From the NCBI GenBank assembly GCA_963696025.1, contig CAVOII010000014.1, forward strand, positions 186,001-250,000: a stretch of DNA of 64,000 nt, in the 5' to 3' direction. A program made the translations under genes and the position numbers. The stretch is from JABCYV01 sp963696025. Its GTDB lineage: Bacteria > Acidobacteriota > Terriglobia > Terriglobales > Acidobacteriaceae. Below the pieces are notes generated by a model. That model searched no databases. It was not told the DNA's origin and saw only the letters and a program-made list of their open reading frames with translations. Shown here piece after piece: positions 19,186 through 26,409 of this stretch. Position 1 is the first letter of the stretch, and each line of letters starts with the position of its first letter.

Positions 19186-19683
19186 TTACAAACGCTTCGC
19201 GTCTCGCCGCAAATAAATCGGAGTCTTCTGGCCGGGGATTAGCTCAGCCTGACCAAGTTTCGGCATCATTGTCGTGGTGTTCACACCCCACGTCGTGAAC
19301 TGTTGGCCGTCCGCCAGTGTGAATGTCAGTGGTTTGCCGTCAGTCGTGAACAATTGCACGACAATAGCAACACAATAATCGGGGTTGCACGCGGGCAGAT
19401 TCCATGGTGGTGGTCCACCAACATAGAGAATACCCGCTGGCGTCTTGATTGGCCCTTGTGGAGCCGTGTCCTCGAACAGTCCGTTAACGTGTAGCCTAAC
19501 ATTACCGAAGGTAAGCGCTGCCGCTGTAACCCCTGTCGTATTCAGTGTCACTACGTACTGACTCGTGCCATCGCTAGCAACGCCACCATATTGCAGTGTG
19601 CCAATCTTGATTGCGTTAGGCAGAATTTGCGCTGAAGCACAGCAGGCCAATAGAACTGTGGAGAGCAACTTTGCGGATTTCAT
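19186..19683 (-). CDS. Secreted protein of unknown function
   Basis: A 165-residue protein with a clear Sec signal peptide (MKSAKLLSTVLLACCASAQ, likely cut after Ala-Ser-Ala). The mature part is rich in Thr, Gly and Val, suggesting beta-sheet. It contains a Cys pair (NLPACNPDYCVAIVV) that could form a disulfide, and phrases such as TLNTTGVTAAALTFGNVRLHV. No catalytic motif is recognised. AGAGGATTGAGAA precedes the ATG at 19683. It stands alone between the kinase cluster and the deaminase gene. An extracellular or periplasmic location is likely; the function is unknown. Confidence 0.75.
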   Translation of the reverse strand: MKSAKLLSTVLLACCASAQILPNAIKIGTLQYGGVASDGTSQYVVTLNTTGVTAAALTFGNVRLHVNGLFEDTAPQGPIKTPAGILYVGGPPPWNLPACNPDYCVAIVVQLFTTDGKPLTFTLADGQQFTTWGVNTTTMMPKLGQAELIPGQKTPIYLRRDAKRL

Positions 19684-19855
19684 TTCTCAATCCTCTTGGG
19701 GGAGGAAAGGTTGGGTGGCCAATGAAAGACGAAGTGCTGAGTTGGGCCGGGAGCCTGCGAGCAGTTTCGGGGGAGCGATGCACGCAGTATACGCTCAATG
19801 TCCATTACCAGCGTAACTTCTTTATGACTGACCTGCGGCGCTAACATTCAGCATT

Positions 19856-20461
19856 ATGAGTGCCGTACAAGGTTCAGTTGTTTCATCCAACGGGTCGGGA
19901 GAACTCCATCACAAGCCTGACCGTCACACCTACTTTATGAACATTGCTCTCGCAGTTCGGGCGCGAGCCGATTGCAAAGGGCAGAAAGTTGAAGCGGTCA
20001 TCGTAATTGAAGACCGGATTATCTCGACGGGATACAATGGCACTCCGACAAAAATGCGGAATTGTGCGGACGGCGGCTGTCATCGCTGCGCCAATCGCGA
20101 CAGCACATAGAAGTCGGGGACCGCATACGACCTTTGCATTTGCGTGCATGCCGAACAGAATGCAATTTTGTCGGCGGCAAGATTCGGCATCAGCGTACAG
20201 GGTGGAACCCTCTACACGACAACAGGACCGTGCTTTGGATGTTTGAAAGAGATGCTGCAAGCGAGAATCCGCACCGTCTACTACATCCATCCGTGGAAAT
20301 CCAAACGGGACGAAGAGCAAGAGCGTCAGTACCAGACTCTGCAAATAGAATTTGAGCATGGAGTGCATCAGCTAAAAGTGGATGACCCGTTTGCGGCTTG
20401 GGCGACCGCTTCGACGGTAGTTGGCAAGGGGTCAGACCCGCACGGTATGGAAACCCAGTAG
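19856..20461 (+). pseudogene. dCMP deaminase-like protein with in-frame UAG
   Basis: Zinc-dependent deoxycytidylate deaminase (ComEB-like), which makes dUMP for thymidylate synthesis. It begins with RHTYFMNIALAVRARA and the GYNGTP motif, then a Cys cluster (CADGGCHRC) that binds a structural zinc in this family. The catalytic HAEQNAI and PCFGC zinc motifs lie after a stop codon TAG at 20108-20110. Both parts are in the same frame (ANRDST, stop, KSGTAYDLCICV), so one base change would restore the gene. The catalytic residues are intact, so the break is recent or a sequence error. The tail beyond the domain (KRDEEQERQYQ…) is charged. Confidence 0.85.
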
Positions 20462-20552
20462 ATTGTGGTGCCTGTCTTTCTGTGCTGGTTATTGTCCTGA
20501 GACTTGAAGAGCCGGTGCACAGGGTACATCATCGGGTGTGGAGGGTAATTCA

Positions 20553-20771
20553 ATGAAGGTTTCGCGTTGGTTTGCTGTCATTCTGGCAGCGGTAGAACCA
20601 TTCCTGCCGCACCACAGCATCGCTGCGGAGATTCCGCGCCGGGACTACGAACCGCCGCCACCGCGCAAGCCAGGAATCATGCAGCCTGCGGGATTCTTCG
20701 GCACAGCGTATGTCACTCACCGCCGTCTAGGTGTGAGCGCGTCCGGCACAGTGACGGAGCCGATCACTTAA
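20553..20771 (+). CDS. Small secreted proline-rich protein
   Basis: A 72-residue product with an N-terminal signal-like segment (MKVSRWFAVILAAVEPFLPH), a proline-rich stretch RRDYEPPPPRKPG and a Gly/Thr-rich end. The ATG at 20553 is chosen over the GTG at 20538 because GGAGGG lies 7 nt before it. No family is recognised. The stop is 10 nt before the first copy of the 37-bp direct repeat. Confidence 0.5.
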   Translation: MKVSRWFAVILAAVEPFLPHHSIAAEIPRRDYEPPPPRKPGIMQPAGFFGTAYVTHRRLGVSASGTVTEPIT

Positions 20772-20780
20772 AAGCTGTCA

Positions 20781-20817
20781 CTGTCCGCTTTCTCTCCGTG
20801 AACGGGGAGCAAAACCA
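20781..20817 (+). repeat. 37-bp direct repeat, copy 1
   Basis: Identical to 21674-21710 except one base (C/G) near the middle. The two copies enclose the small beta-barrel-like gene and the HNH gene. Confidence 0.8.
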
Positions 20818-20850
20818 AGCAAAACGGAATAACAAACCAAGAGTTTGCGC

Positions 20851-21120
20851 TCAAACTGAGGTTTCTTTTTCACTTGCAGTGACGATGTATTCCACCCGAG
20901 ACCACGGCACAAAGGAAATGGGGTGTGCAAAAGTCGGTGCTGTCCCTTTCGTGTTTGATCGGGAAATGTCAGCCACATCTTGGCCTGTCGCTAAAGCGTT
21001 ACCCTTGATCCAGACGCCGATTTCATCTACATCCTCGACAGTTGCCGTCAGCGCCCGTCCTGCTCCTGGGAATTTGACGACGACTTGCTTGCCTCCTAAG
21101 CGTTCGGTGTTGGCAACCAT
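20851..21120 (-). CDS. Small conserved-looking protein, SH3/LSm-like strand pattern
   Basis: An 89-residue protein beginning MVANTERLGGKQVVVKFPG. Alternating hydrophobic strands (KQVVVKF, RALTATVEDVD, GVWIKG, SFVPWSRVEYIVTA) suggest a small beta-barrel, but no family is named. The start is set by GGAGG 9 nt upstream of the ATG; longer frames upstream are not needed. It lies between the two 37-bp repeats, in the same orientation as the HNH gene behind it, so the pair may move or be expressed together. Confidence 0.68.
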   Translation of the reverse strand: MVANTERLGGKQVVVKFPGAGRALTATVEDVDEIGVWIKGNALATGQDVADISRSNTKGTAPTFAHPISFVPWSRVEYIVTASEKETSV

Positions 21121-21259
21121 TTTGGAGAACCTCCGGGTTCGGCAGCCGGAATTATACGTTGAAGAAGTTCGGCAAACATTGTCCGATGATCGGACAAAAG
21201 TCGGGGGCCGTCCGCGCACAATTCAACGCCACAATAAGTGCCGAATGGGAAAGACGCGG

Positions 21260-21619
21260 TCACGTGTAGCGTTTTGCCGCTTGGCGTGCGTGATGGCACT
21301 TTGCGTGCACCAATTCCGTGTTTTGTGGGGTATACCCATCAGCAGCATTCATGCGATCAAGCTCGGAATATTTCAGGGGCAGCTCGCCGCCGCAGTGAGC
21401 ACATTTGCCATTTTGCTGCTCCCATTTTAGGGTTTTCAGTTGGCCACGAACGCCCGGCTTATCTCGTTCATCGTACCCAAGTTCCTTAACCACTTTTCGG
21501 CGATAGGCGAACAACAGGAGAGGGTCGCCCGCCGCTAAGCTGGTCAAGCGCTTCCGAATATCCTTCAACAATTCATTGGCGAGATTCAACTCATCGGAAC
21601 TAAGGTTCCTGTTTGGCAT
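21260..21619 (-). CDS. HNH-type endonuclease-like protein
   Basis: A 119-residue protein. The N-terminal 60 residues are charged and helical. The C-terminus is an HNH/treble-clef core: CAHCGGELP, then ELDRMNAADGYTPQNTELVH and KCHHAR, which give the C-x2-C knuckle, the central Asp/Asn and the H-x2-CH end. Such proteins cut DNA as homing or phage/element nucleases. The first His of a canonical HNH motif is replaced by the Asp-Arg-Met region, so activity is not certain. The gene is enclosed by the direct repeats and lies next to a broken tRNA, which fits a mobile-element cargo gene. Confidence 0.75.
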   Translation of the reverse strand: MPNRNLSSDELNLANELLKDIRKRLTSLAAGDPLLLFAYRRKVVKELGYDERDKPGVRGQLKTLKWEQQNGKCAHCGGELPLKYSELDRMNAADGYTPQNTELVHAKCHHARQAAKRYT

Positions 21620-21673
21620 GACGGCATCGCAGTCTACACCTGCTGAAACTAGGACACCAATCGCTGGCGATCG

Positions 21674-21710
21674 CTGTCCGCTTTCTGTCCGTGAACGGGG
21701 AGCAAAACCA
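21674..21710 (+). repeat. 37-bp direct repeat, copy 2
   Basis: The partner of 20781-20817, 893 bp away, in the same orientation. Confidence 0.8.
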
Positions 21711-21739
21711 GAAATCAGTGCACAGCCAGTGCACAGCGA

Positions 21740-21828
21740 GTGGCAAGCAGGGGTAAATCAGGGCAAAGTTATCCGTGCGGGGTTGCGTTAACTGCAAGAA
21801 AAGGCAACGGGTGGCAAGCTAGGGCAAA
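21740..21828 (+). repeat. Repeated motif next to the tRNA fragment (possible recombinase arm sites)
   Basis: GTGGCAAGC followed by AGGGCAAA occurs twice, at 21740-21767 and 21811-21828, within 75 bp of the broken tRNA. Spaced short direct repeats beside an attachment site are typical of integrase arm sites. No integrase gene is in the window. Confidence 0.4.
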
Positions 21829-21837
21829 ATGTCGGCT

Positions 21838-21871
21838 GTGCAGGCGCTCTAACCAGCTGAGCTAACCGCCC
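21838..21871 (-). tRNA. 5' half of a tRNA gene, truncated at the anticodon stem-loop
   Basis: On the minus strand GGGCGGTTAGCTCAGCTGGT continues as TAGAGCGCCTGC: acceptor strand, complete D arm and the 5' side of the anticodon stem. After CCTGC the sequence (ACAGCCGACA…) no longer fits a tRNA: there is no T33, no 3' stem and no T arm. The isotype cannot be read because the anticodon is lost; the 5' half resembles tRNA-Val or tRNA-Ala. It is non-functional and probably a remnant of an element insertion or excision. Confidence 0.75.
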
Positions 21872-22037
21872 AATGACTTGCGGCGTTCGGTGCCTAACTT
21901 GGTGCCCTGACTCGAAATTCTAGCCCAGAGGCGACCCAAATGATTGTACCGGATCGCCTCCAGCTGAGGCGACTCCAGGTAGCAGCCTAGACAAGCCATC
22001 CCGCATCTACTGTTCGAATCCAGGTAAGGGGGTATGT

Positions 22038-22385
22038 ATGACTGAAGCTCCGCGAATCACGGTGGAAGAAGTGAAAAGACGAATGCAGGCGGGAGAAGAT
22101 TTCACGTTCATCGACGTTCGAAACCCTCAGGCTTGGGCAGAATCAGATACGATTCTGCCGAAAGCCACCCGATTGTCACCCGACAAGCTCGAGGAGAACC
22201 TGCCGAGAATTCCGAGGGACAGACCGATAGTCACTTACTGTACCTGACCGAGCGAAGGATCCAGCGCCAGTTTGGCGCAGAAACTTCGGGAACGAGGGTA
22301 CAAGAATGTGTGGGCGCTTCAGGGTGGATTCGATGCATGGGTGAATGCTGGATTGCCTGTTGACCCACGAACGGAGGCAGCATAG
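22038..22385 (+). CDS. Rhodanese-like sulfurtransferase with in-frame UGA (candidate selenoprotein or nonsense allele)
   Basis: Small single-domain rhodanese of 115 codons. It has FTFIDVRNPQAWAESD (the Cdc25/rhodanese CH2A-like start), the catalytic strand IVTYC with Cys68, and the C-terminal VWALQGGFDAWVNAGLP. The frame is interrupted only at codon 70, TGA 22245-22247, two codons after the catalytic Cys, giving YCT-stop-PSEGSSA. From family knowledge the usual loop reads YCTCP-N/S-E-A/G-S-S-A, so the stop replaces a Cys. A hairpin with a G-first loop lies 22 nt downstream. Selenocysteine insertion would give a C-x-U pair; a TGC/TGT to TGA nonsense mutation is the simple alternative. The GGGGG at 22027-22031 serves as ribosome binding site. 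Confidence 0.8.
22264..22278 (+). other. SECIS-like hairpin in the rhodanese gene
   Basis: GCGCCA-GTT-TGGCGC is a perfect 6-bp stem with a 3-nt loop beginning with G. The loop starts 22 nt after the UGA, inside the 16-37 nt window described for bacterial SECIS elements. Confidence 0.45.
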
Positions 22386-22465
22386 CAGGCTGCTGCCTAG
22401 TCGTCCCTATACTACAGAGCCTGATCTAGTCCGTATAGCGGGAGCAGTGGGAGCAGGGCTCGCAG

Positions 22466-22648
22466 TCACTGCGACCTCTTAACCGGTTCCTCTTTTCGGC
22501 GGTTTGGCAAGAATCTAAACATCAAGAGGCCGATGGGCGCAGCAACGGCGACAGCGGCTCCCAATAAAACTGCAATGACCTTGATGAGAAACCAGCCCGC
22601 TGCAAATCCGAGAGCCGCAACAATTCTTACGATGACGGATACGGTCAT
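22466..22648 (-). CDS. Small membrane protein
   Basis: A 60-residue product starting MTVSVIVRIVAALGFAAGWF, with two closely spaced hydrophobic segments (about residues 4-18 and 20-45) and a positively charged tail (FLPNRRKEEPVKRSQ). No family is recognised. The ribosome binding site is weak. A longer start at 22690 would add a polar N-terminus. Confidence 0.42.
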   Translation of the reverse strand: MTVSVIVRIVAALGFAAGWFLIKVIAVLLGAAVAVAAPIGLLMFRFLPNRRKEEPVKRSQ

Positions 22649-22975
22649 TTTAGCGAAAGACGCTTGACTGTGAGTCTTCCCGGATCGCACTCTAGCCTTG
22701 TCTGGATTCTGGGCACAAGTGACGAAAGTGCTTCCGTGCGGCTAATCTCGCACCGGCTGCCATCGCAGTCGGGTGGTGTATTTTCTTCGCACTAGACTCG
22801 CCAAAGGCTTAGTTCGAATAACCTCGCGAAATCCCGACACCTACTGCTTGAGCATCAGAAAATTATGCGAGGAGTGGACCACTTGAGAATACTGGTGAAG
22901 CGGCGATGTTAAAACAACGACATTCTTTCGTCTCCGACCGCCGCATGCGGCTGCTTGAGGCATAATGGCTTTTGC
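22649..22975. other. Intergenic, no supported gene
   Basis: About 330 bases between two membrane-protein genes on opposite strands. They should contain both promoters, but no clear -35/-10 pair is evident. Confidence 0.4.
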
Positions 22976-23440
22976 ATGAAATCGTCCGATGACCGGCTGA
23001 TACGGCTGATTGCGGCATTCAAATTACTCAAGGCCGGATTGCTAATCGCGCTAGGCGTAGGGGCATTCAAGTTACTTCACAAAGATATAGCCGACGTGGT
23101 CGAGCACTGGATTGAAACATTAGGTCTCGATCCAGCGAACCGTTTTCTCGATGCAGTGCTCGCGAAAGCTTCCAATCTGAGTCCCGAACAAATCAAGAAA
23201 CTTGGATTGGGAAGTTTTATCTATGCCGGGTTGTTCCTAACAGAGGGAGTGGGTCTGTGGTTGCTGAAACGCTGGGCGGAATGGCTCACCATAATAATCA
23301 CCAGCTCGTTAGTACCGATTGAGATTTACGAGATTCACCGGCATCCAAGTTGGGTGAAGTGGGGAGTGCTTGCGCTTAACGTCGCAATCGTCGCCTACTT
23401 GATTTATCGCATTCGCAGTCAGCAGTCGGTCTCGAAGTAA
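22976..23440 (+). CDS. DUF2127 family membrane protein
   Basis: A 154-residue integral membrane protein. It has the DUF2127 pattern: a charged start (SSDDRLIRLIAAFKLLKAGL), a first helix, a long amphipathic loop (DIADVVEHWIETLGLDPANRF), then three helices (FIYAGLFLTEGVGLWLLK, WLTIIITSSLVPIEIYEI, WGVLALNVAIVAYLIYRI). The RWAEWLT motif between helices 2 and 3 is typical. The ATG at 22976 is preferred over TTG 22955. The function of the family is unknown. The next gene starts 44 nt downstream on the same strand and may be co-transcribed. Confidence 0.85.
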   Translation: MKSSDDRLIRLIAAFKLLKAGLLIALGVGAFKLLHKDIADVVEHWIETLGLDPANRFLDAVLAKASNLSPEQIKKLGLGSFIYAGLFLTEGVGLWLLKRWAEWLTIIITSSLVPIEIYEIHRHPSWVKWGVLALNVAIVAYLIYRIRSQQSVSK

Positions 23441-23484
23441 GCACTCCTGGGCAGAGCTTCCAGTCTACCCTGCTAGACTGGCGG

Positions 23485-24357
23485 GTGCGGCGGCTGCTCA
23501 TCAATGCTGACGATTTCGGACTTACAACCGGCGTGAATCGCGCCATCCTCGAGGCCCACACGCAAGGCGTCGTAACTTCCGCGACGCTGATGGCCAACGG
23601 AAGGGCATTTGATGATGCGGTGCTTGCGGCCCAGGCGACCCTAAGACTGAGTATCGGCTGCCACGTAGTCCTGGTGGATGGGACTCCTGTGCTCAGTACC
23701 GGGCAAGATCCAAGCCTCCTCGATCCTCGTAATCCTGGTCGCTTTCGCGACAGTTTAGGCGGGTTCGCTGTCCTTGCCCAGTCTGGCCGCATTGCTCCTG
23801 AACAGATTGAAGCCGAGGGTATCGCCCAAATTCGCAAGCTGCAAGCGGCTGGCATCTCGGTCTCTCATTTGGACTCACACAAACACACACATCTTTTTCC
23901 TAACGTTTTACGTCCGCTTTTGCGGGCGGCGAAGGCATGTGGAATAAGGGCTATCCGGAATCCTTTCGGTCCGATTGCTTTTGCACTGGTGGCGAAACGT
24001 CCTCGCATGTGGAAACGTTACGGTGAAGTCAAGCTGCTCAGCGGGCTCGCCGATGAATTCCGTCGAGCCGTACAGCAAGCAGGAATGATCACCCCCGATG
24101 GCACTCTGGGCCTTGTGGCGACCGGTGCGCTGGACGAGCAACTGTTTCGCTTCATGATCGAAAACCTTCCGGATGGAACCTGGGAATTTGTCTGTCATCC
24201 AGGGTACAACGACGCCGAGTTGCAAAGCGTGCGCACCCGGCTGCGAGCCTCACGCGAACAAGAACTACTGATATTAACTGCTCCGGCGACGCGCGAATTG
24301 TTGGCAAGAAATGGGATTGAGCTCATTTCCTATCGTGACCTTGCCAGAGGTGCGTGA
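23485..24357 (+). CDS. ChbG/HpnK (YdjC) family carbohydrate deacetylase
   Basis: A 290-residue protein of the YdjC fold. N-terminal LLINADDFGLTTGVNRAI contains the Asp-Asp metal/catalytic pair. SHLDSHKHTHLFPNV gives the His metal ligands, and WEFVCHPGYND the C-terminal His-Pro-Gly motif. The family removes acetyl groups from N-acetylated sugars (chitooligosaccharides in ChbG) or acts in hopanoid side-chain formation (HpnK). No hopanoid gene is in view, so the substrate is open. The start is GTG at 23485, directly before RRLLINADDFG. Length is normal for the family. Confidence 0.9.
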   Translation: MRRLLINADDFGLTTGVNRAILEAHTQGVVTSATLMANGRAFDDAVLAAQATLRLSIGCHVVLVDGTPVLSTGQDPSLLDPRNPGRFRDSLGGFAVLAQSGRIAPEQIEAEGIAQIRKLQAAGISVSHLDSHKHTHLFPNVLRPLLRAAKACGIRAIRNPFGPIAFALVAKRPRMWKRYGEVKLLSGLADEFRRAVQQAGMITPDGTLGLVATGALDEQLFRFMIENLPDGTWEFVCHPGYNDAELQSVRTRLRASREQELLILTAPATRELLARNGIELISYRDLARGA

Positions 24358-24430
24358 TAGCATTCGTCCGTTTGTCGTTTGCCGGTGCAGAACCTCCGTA
24401 ACCGCGCCAAGCCGAAAGTGAGGATTTATC

Positions 24431-24481
24431 ATGAGGGAATCATTTTTCGAGGCTGAGGCACCTCCGCTGCATGGCGAATAA
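24431..24481 (+). CDS. Putative 16-aa leader ORF overlapping the PilZ gene
   Basis: ATG 24431 follows GTGAGG at ideal spacing and encodes MRESFFEAEAPPLHGE, stopping 11 nt inside the PilZ gene. The PilZ ATG itself has no good ribosome binding site, so translational coupling through this short frame is plausible. Confidence 0.35.
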   Translation: MRESFFEAEAPPLHGE

Positions 24482-25160
24482 GCCCGAGCCCCGTGTCGAT
24501 GTCGACCTCCTAGTGCGCATCTGGGGGATGGGTAGCGACGGTCGTCCGTTTCTTCAAAACGTCCACGCCCGTAACATCAGCGAACACGGCGCCAAGCTCT
24601 CTGGCATCGAACACCCATTGGCGGCAGGAGACATCATTGGCGTGCAACTTGGCGCGAAGAAAGCCCGCTTAAAGGTAATGTGGGTGATTGATGCCGGGCT
24701 TCCGCAAAACATTCAGGCGGGAGTGCAGATTCTCCATGGGCAGCAGTGTCCCTGGCAAGACGAAATGTCCCGGAGCGAGGAGGCCGCACCTTTGGCTCCG
24801 GTTGCGTCGGCCACAAACAATCAGAGAAAGTTCTCTCGCCACAAGATTGCCTTCCCCATTGAGATATCCGACGGGCGCGGAAGCAGTGCTCTCATGCGGA
24901 CCCAAGCGACAGACATAAGCGGCCGTGGCTGTTATGTAGAGACCATGCTTCCCCTTCCTCTGGGCAAAGAACTGACCATAACGTTTTGGATCGAATCCGA
25001 CAAAGTCACCACTCCCGCAATTGTGCGGGCTTGCGACGGCGGGGTGGGAATGGGCATTGAATTTACCGGATTGGATGGCCAGAAGCAGGAACGCCTACAA
25101 AGCCTTCTGGAAACCATGGATCCCGAAACCGCAGCAAAAGATTCCAAGGAGCGCTCCTAG
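24471..25160 (+). CDS. Tandem PilZ-domain protein
   Basis: A 229-residue cytoplasmic protein with two PilZ-like beta-barrels. The first (about 8-100) has NISEHGAKLSG but no basic RxxxR before it, so it is probably degenerate. The second (about 118-220) has RKFSRHKIAFPIEI and DISGRGCYVET, i.e. the RxxxR and D-x-S-x-x-G signatures that bind cyclic di-GMP. A role as a c-di-GMP effector controlling motility, adhesion or polysaccharide is inferred from the family. The start at 24471 lacks its own ribosome binding site and overlaps a short leader frame. bshA follows about 105 nt downstream on the same strand. Confidence 0.85.
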   Translation: MANKPEPRVDVDLLVRIWGMGSDGRPFLQNVHARNISEHGAKLSGIEHPLAAGDIIGVQLGAKKARLKVMWVIDAGLPQNIQAGVQILHGQQCPWQDEMSRSEEAAPLAPVASATNNQRKFSRHKIAFPIEISDGRGSSALMRTQATDISGRGCYVETMLPLPLGKELTITFWIESDKVTTPAIVRACDGGVGMGIEFTGLDGQKQERLQSLLETMDPETAAKDSKERS

Positions 25161-25266
25161 ACCATTTCCGCTATTTCGCGGTTGAAACCCGGCAAAATCT
25201 GAATCTAACCGATACACCTGCCATCGAATGGGAAAGACCAGACAGCCTGGCACGAGAGGGCCGGAG

Positions 25267-26409
25267 ATGAAGATCGGTATCACCTGCTATCCGACCTATG
25301 GCGGCAGTGGCGTGGTCGCCACTGAACTCGGACTGGAACTGGCAGAGCGCGGTCACGAAATTCATTTCATTTCTTATGCCCAGCCCATTCGGCTGACCGG
25401 GCCGCATCCCAACATTCACTATCATGAAGTCGAAGTTTCGCGCTATCCCTTGTTCGACTATCCGCCGTATGATCTGGCACTGGCCACGCGTATGGCGGAG
25501 GTGTCCGAACTCTACGATATTGATCTCCTGCATGTGCACTACGCGATTCCACATTCGGTAAGCGCTTTGCTGGCTAAACAAATGCTGGCCGCAAAACCTC
25601 GGGGACGAAGGCTTCCTTTCGTTACTACTCTGCACGGTACCGATATCACGCTTGTAGGACTCGACCGCTCTTATCTGCCGATTACCCGCTTCTCCATCGA
25701 GCAAAGCGACGGAGTTACCGCGATCTCCAAATACCTGCAGGAACGGACGCTGCGCGAGTTCGATATCAAGAACAAAATCCAGGTTATTTATAACTTCGTG
25801 AATTGTGATGTGTATGTCCGGCACCAGAAGACATTGGAAAAACGAGAAGAATATGCAGCGAATGGCGAGCGCATCCTGGTGCATCTGTCTAACTTCCGTC
25901 CAGTGAAGCGCGTGACGGATACGATCGAGATCTTCGACCGCGTGCGCAAGCAAGTGCCCTGTAAGCTAATGTTGATCGGGGACGGCCCCGACCGCTCCCG
26001 CGCGGAATGGCTGACGGTGCAGAAGGGCATTCACAACGATGTACTCTTTTTGGGAAAACAGGATCAGGTCCAGGAAAAACTGGCGCTCGCCGATATTATG
26101 TTGTTGCCCAGCGAACTCGAGTCCTTCGGACTGGCGGCTTTGGAAGGCATGGCCTGCGAGGTTGTTCCCATCGCCACGCGCGTGGGCGGAATCCCGGAGC
26201 TCATCGAGCACGGCAAGAGTGGTTACCTGGCTGATGTGGGAGACGTCGATACCATGGCGCGCTATGCTTTGGAATTGTTCAGTGACGAGAAAGCTCTTCG
26301 CGAGATGGCAAAAGCCAGCCGGGCCGTGGCCCAATCTCGATTTTGTTCCAGCAGGATCATTCCGGAATACGAAGATTTCTACCGACGGGTACTGGAACGT
26401 TCTTCATAA
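25267..26409 (+). CDS. bshA: N-acetyl-alpha-D-glucosaminyl L-malate synthase (bacillithiol biosynthesis)
   Basis: GT4-family glycosyltransferase of 380 residues, matching BshA. It starts MKIGITCYPTYGGSGVVATEL, the BshA-typical nucleotide-binding start, followed by HVHYAIPHSVSALLA, TTLHGTDITLVG, SNFRPVKRV, GDGPDR and the E-x7-E motif in SELESFGLAALEGMA. It joins UDP-GlcNAc and L-malate, the first step to bacillithiol. ATG 25267 is used because GAGGGCCGG precedes it; ATG 25228 would add 13 residues. The bacillithiol-disulfide reductase homologue YpdA is at 57814, but bshB and bshC are not in the window. The 3' end overlaps the convergent histidine kinase by 31 nt. Confidence 0.95.
   Translation: MKIGITCYPTYGGSGVVATELGLELAERGHEIHFISYAQPIRLTGPHPNIHYHEVEVSRYPLFDYPPYDLALATRMAEVSELYDIDLLHVHYAIPHSVSALLAKQMLAAKPRGRRLPFVTTLHGTDITLVGLDRSYLPITRFSIEQSDGVTAISKYLQERTLREFDIKNKIQVIYNFVNCDVYVRHQKTLEKREEYAANGERILVHLSNFRPVKRVTDTIEIFDRVRKQVPCKLMLIGDGPDRSRAEWLTVQKGIHNDVLFLGKQDQVQEKLALADIMLLPSELESFGLAALEGMACEVVPIATRVGGIPELIEHGKSGYLADVGDVDTMARYALELFSDEKALREMAKASRAVAQSRFCSSRIIPEYEDFYRRVLERSS

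Noticed and set aside
22005..22030. Sequence like a tRNA T-arm (TGTTCGAATCCAGG)
   Set aside because: It is on the opposite strand to the tRNA fragment, its stem is mispaired, and no acceptor end follows. Chance similarity.
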